From PLanc-01 sp035342095 (GTDB lineage: Bacteria; Planctomycetota; Phycisphaerae; Sedimentisphaerales; Anaerobacaceae), in NCBI GenBank assembly GCA_035342095.1, contig DAOQWL010000007.1, positions 41,298 to 105,297 on the forward strand: 64,000 bases of DNA. The letters run 5' to 3'. Below, piece after piece: positions 51,966 through 60,832 of this stretch. The translations under genes and the position numbers were made by a program. The notes beneath the pieces were generated by a model. That model saw only the letters and a program-made list of their open reading frames with translations. It made no database searches and was not told the DNA's origin. Numbering within the stretch: position 1 is the first letter of the stretch; every line of letters starts with the position of its first letter.

Positions 51966-52538
51966 ATGGATGAACCCCTTTGGCTGGGCTGGGGCATGGG
52001 TGGCAAAAGGCAGACATCGGTGAAGCCGGGACTCTCGGATGCGGCGCTGTGCCGGGTGGTGATGAGCAAGAGCGGCACGAGAGCTGCGAAGGTCGTCCCG
52101 CCGGCGGAGGTGTATACCGCAGCCTGGGTCCGGCTCAAGTGCCAATACGGCTGCGACGGGTACGGGCAGTGCCTGACGTGCCCGCCGTTCACCCCGACGC
52201 CGGACCAGATGCGAGAAGTCCTCGACTGCTACCGACGAGCGATCCTGATCCATTTCTCGCCCGAGGCACAGATCAAGCCAACCGTAGCGGACCTGGAGCG
52301 GGAGGTCTTCCTTCGCGGAGCCTGGAAGGCCTTTGCCCTTGGGGCCGGGCCCTGCTACTTCTGCAAGTCCTGCATCCTCAAGCCGGGCCAGTGCCTCCAC
52401 GCCCATCGGGCCCGACCGGCCATGGAGGCCTGCGGAATCGACGTCTACGCGACGGCGAGGAAGGCCGGCTTCGAAATCGACGTGGTGCGAACGAGACAAC
52501 AGTGCCCGGATTACTTCGGGCTGATCCTTGTGGATTGA
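51966..52538 (+). CDS. DUF2284 cysteine-rich metal-binding protein
   Basis: A 190-residue DUF2284 protein. Cysteine clusters stand out: CQYGCDGYGQCLTCPPF near 60-76, then CYFCKSCILKPGQCLH near 125-140 and a late QQCPDYFG. These fit one or two iron-sulfur clusters or metal sites. RPAMEACGIDVYATARKAGF is the conserved C-terminal part. The function is unknown; members occur near corrinoid or redox enzymes in anaerobes, which hints at an anaerobic lifestyle. The first 15 residues are poorly conserved-looking, and the start could be a little downstream. The next gene starts 28 bases later. Confidence 0.82.
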   Translation: MDEPLWLGWGMGGKRQTSVKPGLSDAALCRVVMSKSGTRAAKVVPPAEVYTAAWVRLKCQYGCDGYGQCLTCPPFTPTPDQMREVLDCYRRAILIHFSPEAQIKPTVADLEREVFLRGAWKAFALGAGPCYFCKSCILKPGQCLHAHRARPAMEACGIDVYATARKAGFEIDVVRTRQQCPDYFGLILVD

Positions 52539-52566
52539 CACCTTTATCAGCTTTGGGAGCATCCTT

Positions 52567-54135
52567 ATGGACAAGAGTAGCATGGTTTCCGGGTGTGCGT
52601 GCTGCATGCTGAATCGCCGGCGGTTCCTGGCGGCCGGGTGCGGCGCGGCGTGCGCAGGCGCTGCGGGACTGCTGTCGAGTGCGAGTCCGCTGTTCGCAGC
52701 CTCCAGCGGCAAGAAGATGCGGATTCGGATCGTCTATTCGCTGCACGCGCCGGTGCAGCCGGGCCCGGATTGGCCGAACAAGGGTTTCGATTTCCGCCCG
52801 ATCATGGATCGCGTCAGCACAGGCCTGGCGAAGTCGTGCCCGCAGTTCGAATTCGTCTCTTCCATGGCCACCGGGGCCGATCAGGCCAAGAAGATCCTCG
52901 AAGACGACCAGTCCGCCGGCATCGACGGCTACGTCGTCCAGCAGCTCAACTGCTGGAACCAGGTCGTGCAGACGATTGCGACGTCGGGCAAGCCGGTGCT
53001 GTATGTGGACTTCCAGTACGGCGGCAGCGGCGGATTCCTCGTGTACACCGCGGGTTTCCTGCGCAGCCAGACGCCCAACGTCGGATTCGTGGCCTCGTCG
53101 CGGTTCGAGGACCTGGTCGAAGCGGTCAACTGCTTCGACGTGGTCCGCAAAGGCGGTTCAGTCGCGGACTTCGTCGCCGCGACCGCCAAGGCGAGGACCG
53201 GCCGGACTCCCAAGACCGGCGACATGGCCTGCACCCCCGATTCCTTCAAGACGCTCTCGACCCAGGAGTGCCTCCAGCGGATGAAGGAGTCAAAGATCCT
53301 CGCGGTCCGCGATCAGAACTCCGGTCCCGCGGACTCGCTCCTGGGCATCCCCATGGAGCGAGTATCGTTCGCCGAGGTCAACGAGGCCTGGAAGGCCGCG
53401 GACAAGGACGAATCCCGCGCCGTCGCCAACCAGTGGCGAAAGAACGCTTCCGCCGTGATCGACATTTCGCAGGAGACGCTCGACACTTCCGCCGCGATGT
53501 ACCTGGGCATGAAGGCGGTGCTGAAGAAGCACGGCGCCAACGCCATCACGATCAACTGCCTGGGCGGCTTCTACGGCGGGCATATCCACGCCTATCCCTG
53601 CCTGGGCTTCCACGAGCTGAACAACGAGGGGCTCATCGGCGCCTGCGAGTGCGACACGCGCTCGACGGCGACGATGGTCACGCTGACGGCGCTGACGCAG
53701 GGCCGGCCCGGCTACATCTCCGACCCGGTCATCGACACCACGAGACGCCAGATCATCTACGCCCACTGCGTGGCCTCGAACAAGGTCTTCGGTCCCAAGG
53801 GCCCGACGAACCCGTTCACGATCATGACGCACTCGGAGGACCGCGACGGCGCGTCCGTGCGGTCGATCCTGCCTCTGGGCTACATGACCACGACCATCGA
53901 GTTCGAGCAGAGCCGCAAGGAGATGCTCTTCCACCAGGGCAAGGCCGTGGGGAACGACCCGGACGACCGCGCCTGCCGGACCAAGCTGGCGGTGGAACCC
54001 GTCGGGGACATCGAGAAGCTCTTCACTCAGTGGGATCAGTGGGGCTGGCACCGCGTCACCTGCTACGGCGACTTGAAAGAGCCGCTCTTTGCTCTGGCCG
54101 ACGCACTGGGCTTCAAGGTCGTCCAGGAAGCATAA
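52567..54135 (+). CDS. Tat-signal sugar-isomerase-like protein
   Basis: A 522-residue protein with a Tat-type signal (LNRRRFLAAGCGAACAGAAG). The body looks like the L-fucose/L-arabinose isomerase fold: an N-terminal Rossmann-like part (GIDGYVVQQLNCWNQVVQTI), a central TSAAMYLGMKAVLKKHGANA with ITINCLGGFYGG, and GLIGACECDTRSTATMVTL, where Glu and Asp lie as in metal-binding isomerases. The tail has PVGDIEKLFTQWDQWGWHRV. I cannot confirm the metal ligands, so 'isomerase-like' is structural. ATG 52567 has GGGAG seven bases upstream. An exported isomerase would fit the extracytoplasmic sugar metabolism suggested by the other Tat proteins. Confidence 0.6.
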   Translation: MDKSSMVSGCACCMLNRRRFLAAGCGAACAGAAGLLSSASPLFAASSGKKMRIRIVYSLHAPVQPGPDWPNKGFDFRPIMDRVSTGLAKSCPQFEFVSSMATGADQAKKILEDDQSAGIDGYVVQQLNCWNQVVQTIATSGKPVLYVDFQYGGSGGFLVYTAGFLRSQTPNVGFVASSRFEDLVEAVNCFDVVRKGGSVADFVAATAKARTGRTPKTGDMACTPDSFKTLSTQECLQRMKESKILAVRDQNSGPADSLLGIPMERVSFAEVNEAWKAADKDESRAVANQWRKNASAVIDISQETLDTSAAMYLGMKAVLKKHGANAITINCLGGFYGGHIHAYPCLGFHELNNEGLIGACECDTRSTATMVTLTALTQGRPGYISDPVIDTTRRQIIYAHCVASNKVFGPKGPTNPFTIMTHSEDRDGASVRSILPLGYMTTTIEFEQSRKEMLFHQGKAVGNDPDDRACRTKLAVEPVGDIEKLFTQWDQWGWHRVTCYGDLKEPLFALADALGFKVVQEA

Positions 54136-54275
54136 CCATCTGCCTGCGGGCGCAAGACTCCGAGCATATCTGTGAAGACCGCCGGGGGCGAGTGCCGTAC
54201 AATACGGCCTCATCGCCCCCGGCGGGTTTGTTTGCGCACAGCCGATTCCGGTTGGCATTTCTTTGCAATTACGCG

Positions 54276-54305
54276 TTTACTCAACCGCCTCTGGATCGCT
54301 ATAAT
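54276..54305 (+). promoter_or_regulatory. Promoter of the LamG protein gene
   Basis: TTTACT (54276-54281), 18 bases, and a perfect TATAAT (54300-54305), about 120 bases upstream of ATG 54428. The rest of the 290-base gap 54136-54427 shows nothing else. Confidence 0.5.
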
Positions 54306-54427
54306 GGTAGGTATGGGCATCATGCGAGTCATCTATCCGACGCAGCAAGGGTCGGACGGATCTGTTTGGGTTCGACCAACAACAGGCAAGGCGCAACACC
54401 GTCACTTTCTTCGGCAGGAGGACCGTC

Positions 54428-57196
54428 ATGGGCAAGAGGATGATTTGTCTGGCGATCGTGTTGGCAGCAGAACTGGCGGTCCCCGCCGGAGCTGATCTCG
54501 TAGGCTACTGGAAGCTGAACGACGGCCAGGGCGCCGCGTTCTGGGATGAGACCGCCTTCTGGCATGACGGCACCATCAACCCGGCTAACGAGAGCCAGGT
54601 TCGATGGACGACCGACGGGTACGAGGGCGGCGCCCTGGAGTTCGTGACTGCCACCGGGCCGTTCACTCTGTGCGATGTAACGATGCCCTCGGGGATGCTC
54701 GATGTCTCGCAGGCGTCCTATTCGCTCTGGATGAAGATGCCGACGGTATTCCAGGCGTGGGGGATCATCTTCGTGATGATCGGCTCGGCGGACGACCACA
54801 GTCTCGAGCCCGACGGAGCGGCGGATATCTTCGTCGGTCGGCCCATCTGGTTCGGCACCAGCGGCGCCAAGCTCAACGACAATCAATGGCATCACGTCGC
54901 GGTCGTCTATGACAGCAGCATCAGCACGATCAAGATCTACGTGGACAGTCGCCTGGCCGCAAGCTCCGCAGGCAGCCTGTCCGATGCCATTTCCACGGTT
55001 CGCATCGGCGGCCCCCGCTCCGACGGACGGGCCCAGTGGCGTCGATTCATCGGCGTGCTCGACGAGGTGGCCGTCTGGAATCACTCCTTGAGCGCCGCGG
55101 ACGTTGAGAACGTGTTCTGGGTCGGTCCCCAGTGGCTGCGCTACGCGACGAATCCACAGCCGGCCGACGGGACGACGGTTGGTTCGACGAGTCCGACGCT
55201 CACCTGGACGCCGGGCGAGACCGCGGCTGAGCACCACGTATACGTTGGCCCGAGCGAGGCGGACGTCTGGAATGGCACAGGCGATGCCGACCAGGGTGTG
55301 ACTGGCGACGCCTCCTTCTCTGGCTATCCCTGGGAATTGGGCAAGACCTATTTCTGGCGGGTCGATGAGGTCGAAGCCGACGCCGTCACTGTGTATCCCG
55401 GCGCCGTCTGGAGCTTCACCGTCTCCGCGAAGCTCGCGTCGCTTCCGGCCCCTGCCGACGGCGCGATTCTCGTAGATCCGAATGTCACGCTGAGCTGGAC
55501 GCCGGGGTCGGGGGCGGTCTCGCACAGCGTGTACCTTGGCACAGACCCGAGTGCTCCGGCGCCTGTGTCGCAGAATCAGACGGCAGCGACCTACGGCCCG
55601 ATCCAGCTCGAACTCGGGACACGTTACTACTGGCGAGTGGATGAATTCGACGGCGCCGAGACCCATATCGGCGACCTGTGGAGCTTCAAGACGACGCCGG
55701 ACATTCAACTGACCGACCCGAATTTCGTCGGCTGGTGGACCTTCGATCAGGACGAGAACGGGATCGCCATCGACTGGTCGGGCCACGGCAATCACGGCCG
55801 GACTTTGGGCGACCCGAACCGCGTCGAAGGCTACAACCTCGGCGCCCTGGCCCTCGACGGCGTGAACGACCGCGTCGAGGCGCCCCAGGTCATCACAGGC
55901 GACCTTACACTGATGGCTTGGATGAAGACCAGCACGGCGGGACCCGCCGGCACGACGGGCCGAGAGGGCAACGGACTGCTCTGGTCGGACCACGCCGGCG
56001 GCGGCGACCACTTCACCGTGGCTGTCGTCGGGACCAAGCTGGCCTTCGAGACCGGTCCCGGCGGCAATCCCACCACGTTCTCGAATCGGGACGTAGTCAC
56101 CGGGGAATGGGTACACGTGGCCGTCACCAGGCTGGACAGCTCCAGCGAGGTGCAGATCCTCGTCAACGGGACCGTGGATGCGACCGGGACGCACTCGGGC
56201 GACAACAACGTGGGCTCCAATCCCCTCATCGAGATCGGCGCCAACACGCTGGACTCACGGTATTTCACAGGTCTGATCGACGAGGTCCGTGCGTACAACC
56301 GCGTGCTGACGCAGGTCGAGATCGTGAACGCCATGCGCAGCAATCTGACGCTGGCCTGGAATCCGAGTCCGGCCATCAGCCAAGTGGTCGATTTCCGGTA
56401 TGACCGGCCGTTGAGCTGGTCGGCCGGCGATGGGGCGGCCCAGCATGATGTCTACTTCGGAACCGACAAGGCGGCGGTGCAGACCGCGACGCCTGAGACC
56501 GCCGGGATCTACAGGGGCCGCCAAACCGAAACGACATACGATCTCGCGGCGTCGCTCGCGTGGGATACGGTCTACTTCTGGCGAGTGGACGAAATCGCCC
56601 AGGACAGGACCGTCACCGCAGGCAACGTCTGGACTTTCGCGGTCGGCGACTATCTCATCGTGGATGACTTTGAGAGCTACACGGACGACATGAACGCGGT
56701 CGAAGCGATCTTCCAGACCTGGCTCGACGGCTATGATATCGCCGACAACGGTTCGCAGGTCGGCCACTGGGAGTCGCCCTTCGCGGAACAGACCATTGTC
56801 CACGGCGGATGCCAATCCATGCCCCTTCAGTATTCGAACAGCGGGGATGCCACGCGTTCCGAGGCCAGGCGGAACTGGACGTCGCCCCAGGATTGGACCG
56901 TCCACGACCTCGGCCGGTTGGTCCTCTACATACGGGGCCTTGCGGAGAACAGCCCAACACGGTTGGACGTCACCATCACGGACGCAACCGGCCGAACCGC
57001 CACCACAGTGAACGCGGACACGAGTATTACCCAAACGACCGACTGGGTCGAGTGGTCCATCGCGTTCAGCGACCTGGCGCCTGCGGACATGGCGAGGGTC
57101 GAGACCATGATCATCGGCCTCGGGGATCGGGCTAATCCAACCAACGCTATGGGCACGATCTATATCGACGACATTCAGGTGCGCAAGACTCGATAG
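54428..57196 (+). CDS. Large secreted LamG-domain protein
   Basis: A 922-residue exported protein (signal peptide through PAGA). Order: LamG domain 1 (about 25-230, VGYWKLNDGQGAAFWDE to DEVAVWNHSLSAADVENVFW); two Fn3-like modules (PADGTTVGSTSPTLTWTPG, PADGAILVDPNVTLSWTPG), each ending in WRVDE and WSF; LamG domain 2 (about 430-640, VGWWTFDQDENGIAIDWSG); a third module ending YFWRVDEIAQD; and a C-terminal carbohydrate-binding-like domain (DDFESYTDDMNAVEAIFQTW to IYIDDIQVRKTR). It is typical of planctomycete surface proteins. GGAGG precedes the ATG. No anchor motif is visible. Likely a glycan-binding adhesin. Confidence 0.85.
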   Translation: MGKRMICLAIVLAAELAVPAGADLVGYWKLNDGQGAAFWDETAFWHDGTINPANESQVRWTTDGYEGGALEFVTATGPFTLCDVTMPSGMLDVSQASYSLWMKMPTVFQAWGIIFVMIGSADDHSLEPDGAADIFVGRPIWFGTSGAKLNDNQWHHVAVVYDSSISTIKIYVDSRLAASSAGSLSDAISTVRIGGPRSDGRAQWRRFIGVLDEVAVWNHSLSAADVENVFWVGPQWLRYATNPQPADGTTVGSTSPTLTWTPGETAAEHHVYVGPSEADVWNGTGDADQGVTGDASFSGYPWELGKTYFWRVDEVEADAVTVYPGAVWSFTVSAKLASLPAPADGAILVDPNVTLSWTPGSGAVSHSVYLGTDPSAPAPVSQNQTAATYGPIQLELGTRYYWRVDEFDGAETHIGDLWSFKTTPDIQLTDPNFVGWWTFDQDENGIAIDWSGHGNHGRTLGDPNRVEGYNLGALALDGVNDRVEAPQVITGDLTLMAWMKTSTAGPAGTTGREGNGLLWSDHAGGGDHFTVAVVGTKLAFETGPGGNPTTFSNRDVVTGEWVHVAVTRLDSSSEVQILVNGTVDATGTHSGDNNVGSNPLIEIGANTLDSRYFTGLIDEVRAYNRVLTQVEIVNAMRSNLTLAWNPSPAISQVVDFRYDRPLSWSAGDGAAQHDVYFGTDKAAVQTATPETAGIYRGRQTETTYDLAASLAWDTVYFWRVDEIAQDRTVTAGNVWTFAVGDYLIVDDFESYTDDMNAVEAIFQTWLDGYDIADNGSQVGHWESPFAEQTIVHGGCQSMPLQYSNSGDATRSEARRNWTSPQDWTVHDLGRLVLYIRGLAENSPTRLDVTITDATGRTATTVNADTSITQTTDWVEWSIAFSDLAPADMARVETMIIGLGDRANPTNAMGTIYIDDIQVRKTR

Positions 57197-57223
57197 GATT
57201 CGCGCGGCGGCTGCCCGCTCGAA

Positions 57224-58294
57224 TCAACGGTCGGGCGTATCGTCGGTCCAGGCGACGGGGTAGATGACGACTCTGTCCGGAATCTGGGGCCGCGACTCGT
57301 GTACGGACTTCATTTGGCCCGCTATGACCTCCAGGTTGTTCCGATAGCCACGCAGGTTATCAGTGAGCGCCGTCCTCTCTCCACCGACGTTTGCCAGTGT
57401 GAACTCGATGTCGACGAAGCGATTCGCCTGCTCGCGGAGGTGCGTCGCCATCTTCTCCCGGGCCGCCGCACCCTGCAGGGCTACGGATTCCTCAATGAAC
57501 ATGATTCCCAGCTTCGAGATGACGGCGGGGACTCCCCCCCGCTGTTGTTGCTGGTACTCTTGAATGGCATCGATTCTCACGCGGATTCCCGCAATCTCGA
57601 CCTGGGCCGCATTCCGCATTCGGTCCAGCTCGCCTATCGCGGCCTGTGCTTCCTCCAGCATGCGGTAGGGAATACTCTTTCGCAGTTCGTCCAAGGATTT
57701 CCCGGTGGCTTCGGCAAGTGTGCCAAGCTCGGAGAGTCTCTTCTCGGCTTCCGCAATCTGCCCTTCGGTCTTGTGTGTCAGTTTCTCCAGTCCGTCGATC
57801 TGGCTGTGGAAGTTGCTCACAGCGTACTGAAAATACGCCTGCGCCATCTTCTGAGCGTCCTCCAACGTCACGGCGTAGAGCCAGACGCGTGTGGAACCAT
57901 TCGGATCAGAACGATCCCGCACCAGACTGCTTTGCCAGCCTCCACCGCCCATCGCTTCGTCGAGGACTTCCAGGAATGCTCTCTGACGCTCCGATAAGTC
58001 CGCTCGTAGTTCGACTGGAGGATGGAACGCTCGGCCCTCGAAAAGCGGCAGGAACCTGGTCGGGCCTGCGATCGGGATAGCCGCGGCGTAGCCTGGCTTG
58101 GCGTTGGCAAACCGACGCCACTGAGGCCCGAACCTCAACACGATGTCACGCGGCGAGAATGGCCCGTGTGCAGTGGGGATGACCTCGAACGCAAGCTGGA
58201 TGGAGGCATCATTCGGTTCGCTCCCCCATGCAACCGAGCAAATGAGAACGAAGACCAAAGCGACCACAGTCTGGCGCATTCTGTGACTACTCAT
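57224..58294 (-). CDS. Secreted coiled-coil protein of the ECF operon
   Basis: A 356-residue protein with a signal peptide (TVVALVFVLICSVAWG), a mixed N-terminal half (FGPQWRRFANAKPGYAAAIP) and a long coiled coil from about residue 175 to 320 (KTEGQIAEAEKRLSELGTLA, LDRMRNAAQVEIAGIRVRID). No named family. ATG 58294 has GGGAG nine bases upstream, and its ATGAGTAG contains the stop of the reconstructed anti-sigma frame, so it is the third gene of that operon. A periplasmic role linked to the sigma factor is inferred from position. Its reading frame is intact although the two genes before it are broken. Confidence 0.6.
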   Translation of the reverse strand: MSSHRMRQTVVALVFVLICSVAWGSEPNDASIQLAFEVIPTAHGPFSPRDIVLRFGPQWRRFANAKPGYAAAIPIAGPTRFLPLFEGRAFHPPVELRADLSERQRAFLEVLDEAMGGGGWQSSLVRDRSDPNGSTRVWLYAVTLEDAQKMAQAYFQYAVSNFHSQIDGLEKLTHKTEGQIAEAEKRLSELGTLAEATGKSLDELRKSIPYRMLEEAQAAIGELDRMRNAAQVEIAGIRVRIDAIQEYQQQQRGGVPAVISKLGIMFIEESVALQGAAAREKMATHLREQANRFVDIEFTLANVGGERTALTDNLRGYRNNLEVIAGQMKSVHESRPQIPDRVVIYPVAWTDDTPDR

Positions 58295-58807
58295 GCTGTG
58301 CATCTCCCAATTTCAACCCGTAGTTGGCTCTAATCGTTTCAGCCGCAGGCGTGTCCGCGTACTCGCGGAGGATGTAGCTGTATTGTCGCTGGACGATGGA
58401 TTCTTGCCTTCGCACTGAGCGACGATCCGAGTGGCCGCGAGCAACTCCGCGGCCATGCCCGCCCGGTTCATGCGTCGCACCATGTCCTCCGGACGGATCG
58501 ATGGCCGGCGTCCAGGGTGGTCCGAGAGGATCGATACCAGGACAGAGACCGCGATGACCACGCTCGCCGCGACGGCATAGAACCGGATGCGCCGTGACCT
58601 GCGTGCAGGGGCTGATTACGGACCGCCCAGATTGTCAGACCAGATCGCGTTCGCCAGTCCGAGAGATCGCTGCAACGCCGTCACGGCCTGGCGACATCGC
58701 TCACACGTAGCCAGGTGCCGGGCTACCACCTCGGCCTCGTTTTCAGGCAACTCGTCGTCAACGTAATCGACGATCTTGTCCGCGAACTTTTCACAGGGAC
58801 CGTTCAT
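58287..58807 (-). pseudogene. Zinc-finger anti-sigma factor, disrupted by TAA and a frameshift
   Basis: The N-terminus (MNGPCEKFADKIVDYVDDEL, HLATCERCRQAV) is a zf-HC2 anti-sigma domain with HxxxCxxC. An in-frame TAA at 58618-58616 stops it at 63 residues. The same frame continues with RRSRRIRFYAVAASVVIAVS, an anti-sigma membrane helix, and RPEDMVRRMNRAGMAAELLA. Between about 58395 and 58440 the protein-like sequence moves to another frame (ESIVQRQYSYILREYADTPA, ending GLKLGDAQHE) that stops inside the next gene's start. The span of 521 bases is not a multiple of three. Its ATG overlaps the sigma stop as ATGA. The protein would have held the ECF sigma factor at the membrane. Confidence 0.7.
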
Positions 58808-59388
58808 GGCTCAATTCCTCGTTTCATGAGCTTTCGCGCCAGGATCAGCCGGGCCTCCCGGAGCCGGCATCGCACCGTGGAGGAGTTCCATTCCAGGACA
58901 TTCGCAATCTCGTGCGATTTCATCTCACAGAAGTACCGCATGACGACGGCCTGCAACAACAACGGGTCGAGTTCGACCAGCGCCCGGCGGACCGCCTCGA
59001 TCTCCTCGCCCAGACCCATGCGATCCGCGCCCTCACAGTCTCCTGCAAAGTCCCTGGCCATGTCCGGCCGGCGTTTGAGGATCCTCGACGCCCTGTGGCG
59101 GAACCGCCGGCGGTGTTCCGTCAGGCACCGATTCACCGTCGTCGTGACCAGCTATCGCACCATCACGTTTTCCTGCTCGAACCGATCCGCGTTCTTCAAG
59201 ACCTGGACGGAGACATCCTGGAGGACATCGTCCGCATCGGCCCGATCCATGCCCATCCCCGCCGCGATTCGTGCCAGACGCTCCCGCTCCCGCAGGAACA
59301 CGTCCACAAGACGGGGATCGGCCACTCCCGGTCCCGCGGGTCCTGCGTCCTCAACGGAATGTCGCTTGCGGTCTTGCACGGTACACAT
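58804..59388 (-). pseudogene. ECF sigma factor interrupted by an in-frame TAG
   Basis: The first part, from ATG 59388, holds sigma region 2 (FLRERERLARIAAGMGMDRA, then DADDVLQDVSVQVLKNAD). It meets TAG at 59154-59152 right after ENVMVR. The same frame continues LVTTTVNRCLTEHRRRFRHR through to region 4 (LDPLLLQAVVMRYFCEMKSH, EWNSSTVRCRLREARLILA), ending at 58804. The whole frame is 195 codons, the normal ECF length. A single TGG-to-TAG change would explain it, as Trp is common at this point. Downstream ATGA overlap with the anti-sigma gene is retained. Confidence 0.75.
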
Positions 59389-59553
59389 GCGTTCGAGCTC
59401 ACTTCTCGGCCGTCTACCATGATAACGCGCGAGGCCGCCGCCCTGTTGGCGGAAAGAGCTTTTCTTTCTCGCTTATTGCCTCGCCCTCGCGGAATACCGG
59501 GGGTACATAACCGTATCTGTGTGCATGTGCTGGAGGTCCGCGGGGCCGTGGGT

Positions 59554-59663
59554 TGTCATTCCCGCGTAAGGCCTGCTCTCGACCCGATCGGGGGCGGGAA
59601 TCCACTCCGCAGGTCGCGCCGGGTCCCAAGGCTCCTGGATTCCTGCTTGGCGCACGAATGACA
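59554..59663. repeat. Dispersed repeat B, copy 1 (MITE-like, terminal inverted repeats)
   Basis: About 110 bp beginning TGTCATTCCCGCG and ending CGCACGAATGACA, imperfect terminal inverted repeats. The first 51 bases align without gaps to 62174-62224 (41 of 51 identical, nine of ten differences transitions). No coding content. Confidence 0.6.
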
Positions 59664-59815
59664 GAGTCCGGACAATGCCTTGTCACTCTGCGGGAGGCAA
59701 AGGGATCCGTGATGCGCCCGGAATGTCGTGCGTGTGAAGATATTCTGGCAGTGGGTGCCACCGCCAAACTCGTTTGACGGTGCTGTTTCGGCAGCGTCGG
59801 CTCCTTCGAGACTCC

Positions 59816-59837
59816 ACGGGCAAACGAGTTTGCCCGT
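59816..59837. repeat. Perfect 10-bp hairpin
   Basis: ACGGGCAAAC and GTTTGCCCGT with a GA loop. There is no T tract, so it is more likely repeat DNA than an intrinsic terminator. Confidence 0.5.
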
Positions 59838-60020
59838 ACCACCCAGCGGTGCCCGGAAATCTGCCCAGACACGGAATGTCGTGCCGGGCTCTCGGGGTTT
59901 GACGCCGGCCGCCTGCCATGCGACAATGAAATACTCTGAGTGTTGAACCGCCGGCGTGGGACGACGTATAGCACCGAAGGACAGACAGTGCTTGGATCGA
60001 TAGGCAAGGGGAGTTCCAAT

Positions 60021-60560
60021 ATGGCTGCAGAGCAGGCGACCGCGAAACCGAAGTACGATATCTCCATCATCCGTCCGGAGATGCGGGAGGAACAGTTCAA
60101 ACTGCGGGGCGAGGGCTTCTCCCCCGGGCGGCTGGCCGCCATCCGAAAGGGACTTCGAACGTTGCACACGCTGGAACTCATGGCCCAGACCATCTACAAA
60201 TTCCAGCTCACGAAAGAGCGGAGCCAGATGAACAACCTGCTGATCGCCGCGATGTGCAACGAGATGGGCCACTACCAGGACTTCCAGGTCAAGCTGTACG
60301 AGTACGGCTTTCGGCCCAGCATCTTGCGGGCGGCCTACTGGATGGTCGGATTCGCCTTCGGCTTCGGCTCCCGCCTGCTCGGCAAGAAGGCCGTCTTCAA
60401 GACGGGCGTCTGGGTCGAGAGCAAGGCGGTCCACCACTACGCCCAACTGCTCGAAACCATCGAATGGGACGACGAAACCCGCAAGGTGATCGAGAAGGAC
60501 CAGGCCGATGAGGACGGCCACATCAGTCGATGGAAAGGGATGCTCCAAGCCGCGAGCTGA
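60021..60560 (+). CDS. COQ7-like ferritin-fold diiron protein
   Basis: A 179-residue protein of the ferritin-like superfamily, closest by eye to COQ7/demethoxyubiquinone hydroxylase. Diiron ligands are present in order: Glu52 (HTLEL), Glu81-x-x-His84 (NEMGHY), Glu133 (WVESKAVHHY) and Glu164-x-x-His167 (DEDGHISRW). The FRPSILRAAYWMVGFAFGFG segment matches COQ7's membrane-associated helix pair. ATG 60021 has GGGGAG seven bases upstream. No quinone biosynthesis genes adjoin it. It could hydroxylate a quinone or act as a peroxidase-like diiron enzyme. Confidence 0.75.
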   Translation: MAAEQATAKPKYDISIIRPEMREEQFKLRGEGFSPGRLAAIRKGLRTLHTLELMAQTIYKFQLTKERSQMNNLLIAAMCNEMGHYQDFQVKLYEYGFRPSILRAAYWMVGFAFGFGSRLLGKKAVFKTGVWVESKAVHHYAQLLETIEWDDETRKVIEKDQADEDGHISRWKGMLQAAS

Positions 60561-60590
60561 ACCTCACGTCGCGTCTGATCTGAACAACCA

Positions 60591-60654
60591 GTTCGTAGTG
60601 ACGCCGTAAGACGTTATCTGCTGCGCCGTTGGGGATATGCCCTCACGGGCACAC
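60591..60654 (+). repeat. Dispersed repeat A, copy 3
   Basis: A 64-bp element starting GTTCGTAGTGACGCCGTAAG and ending GCCCTCACGGGCACAC, collinear with copy 2. The GCCC-TCAC-GGGC stem near its end is conserved. The rest of the gap 60561-60832 shows no gene. Confidence 0.75.
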
Positions 60655-60832
60655 CGCAAACTGCCCTGCCACGCCTGGACGCGATTCTCCTGTGAGGTTG
60701 ACAATGACCCAGGGCAGTCTCATAATCGCCATCGATACGGGCAACGTGGCACATGCGTCCCATCCTTGTCGCGTCAAGCGAATGAGCATGACCGGGATGG
60801 CCCAGCCGCGTTACCCCTTCAGGAGCTGCGCT

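Larger units (their letters stand above)
59389..60020. other. 632-base intergenic region made largely of repeats
   Basis: No convincing gene. It contains repeat B copy 1 (59554-59663), an AT-poor stretch with CAAAC-TC-GTTTG (59764-59775), a strong 10-bp hairpin (59816-59837), and no clear promoter for the COQ7-like gene. Open frames crossing it on the minus strand have translations typical of repeat DNA. Confidence 0.55.

Noticed and set aside
52593..54443. A 616-codon second frame over the isomerase-like gene
   Set aside because: It is Arg/Gly-rich shadow translation lacking a signal or motifs; the Tat-signal frame is the real one.
59556..60548. A 330-codon minus-strand frame over the COQ7-like gene and repeats
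   Set aside because: It runs through repeat B and hairpin DNA, and the plus strand has the diiron motif.
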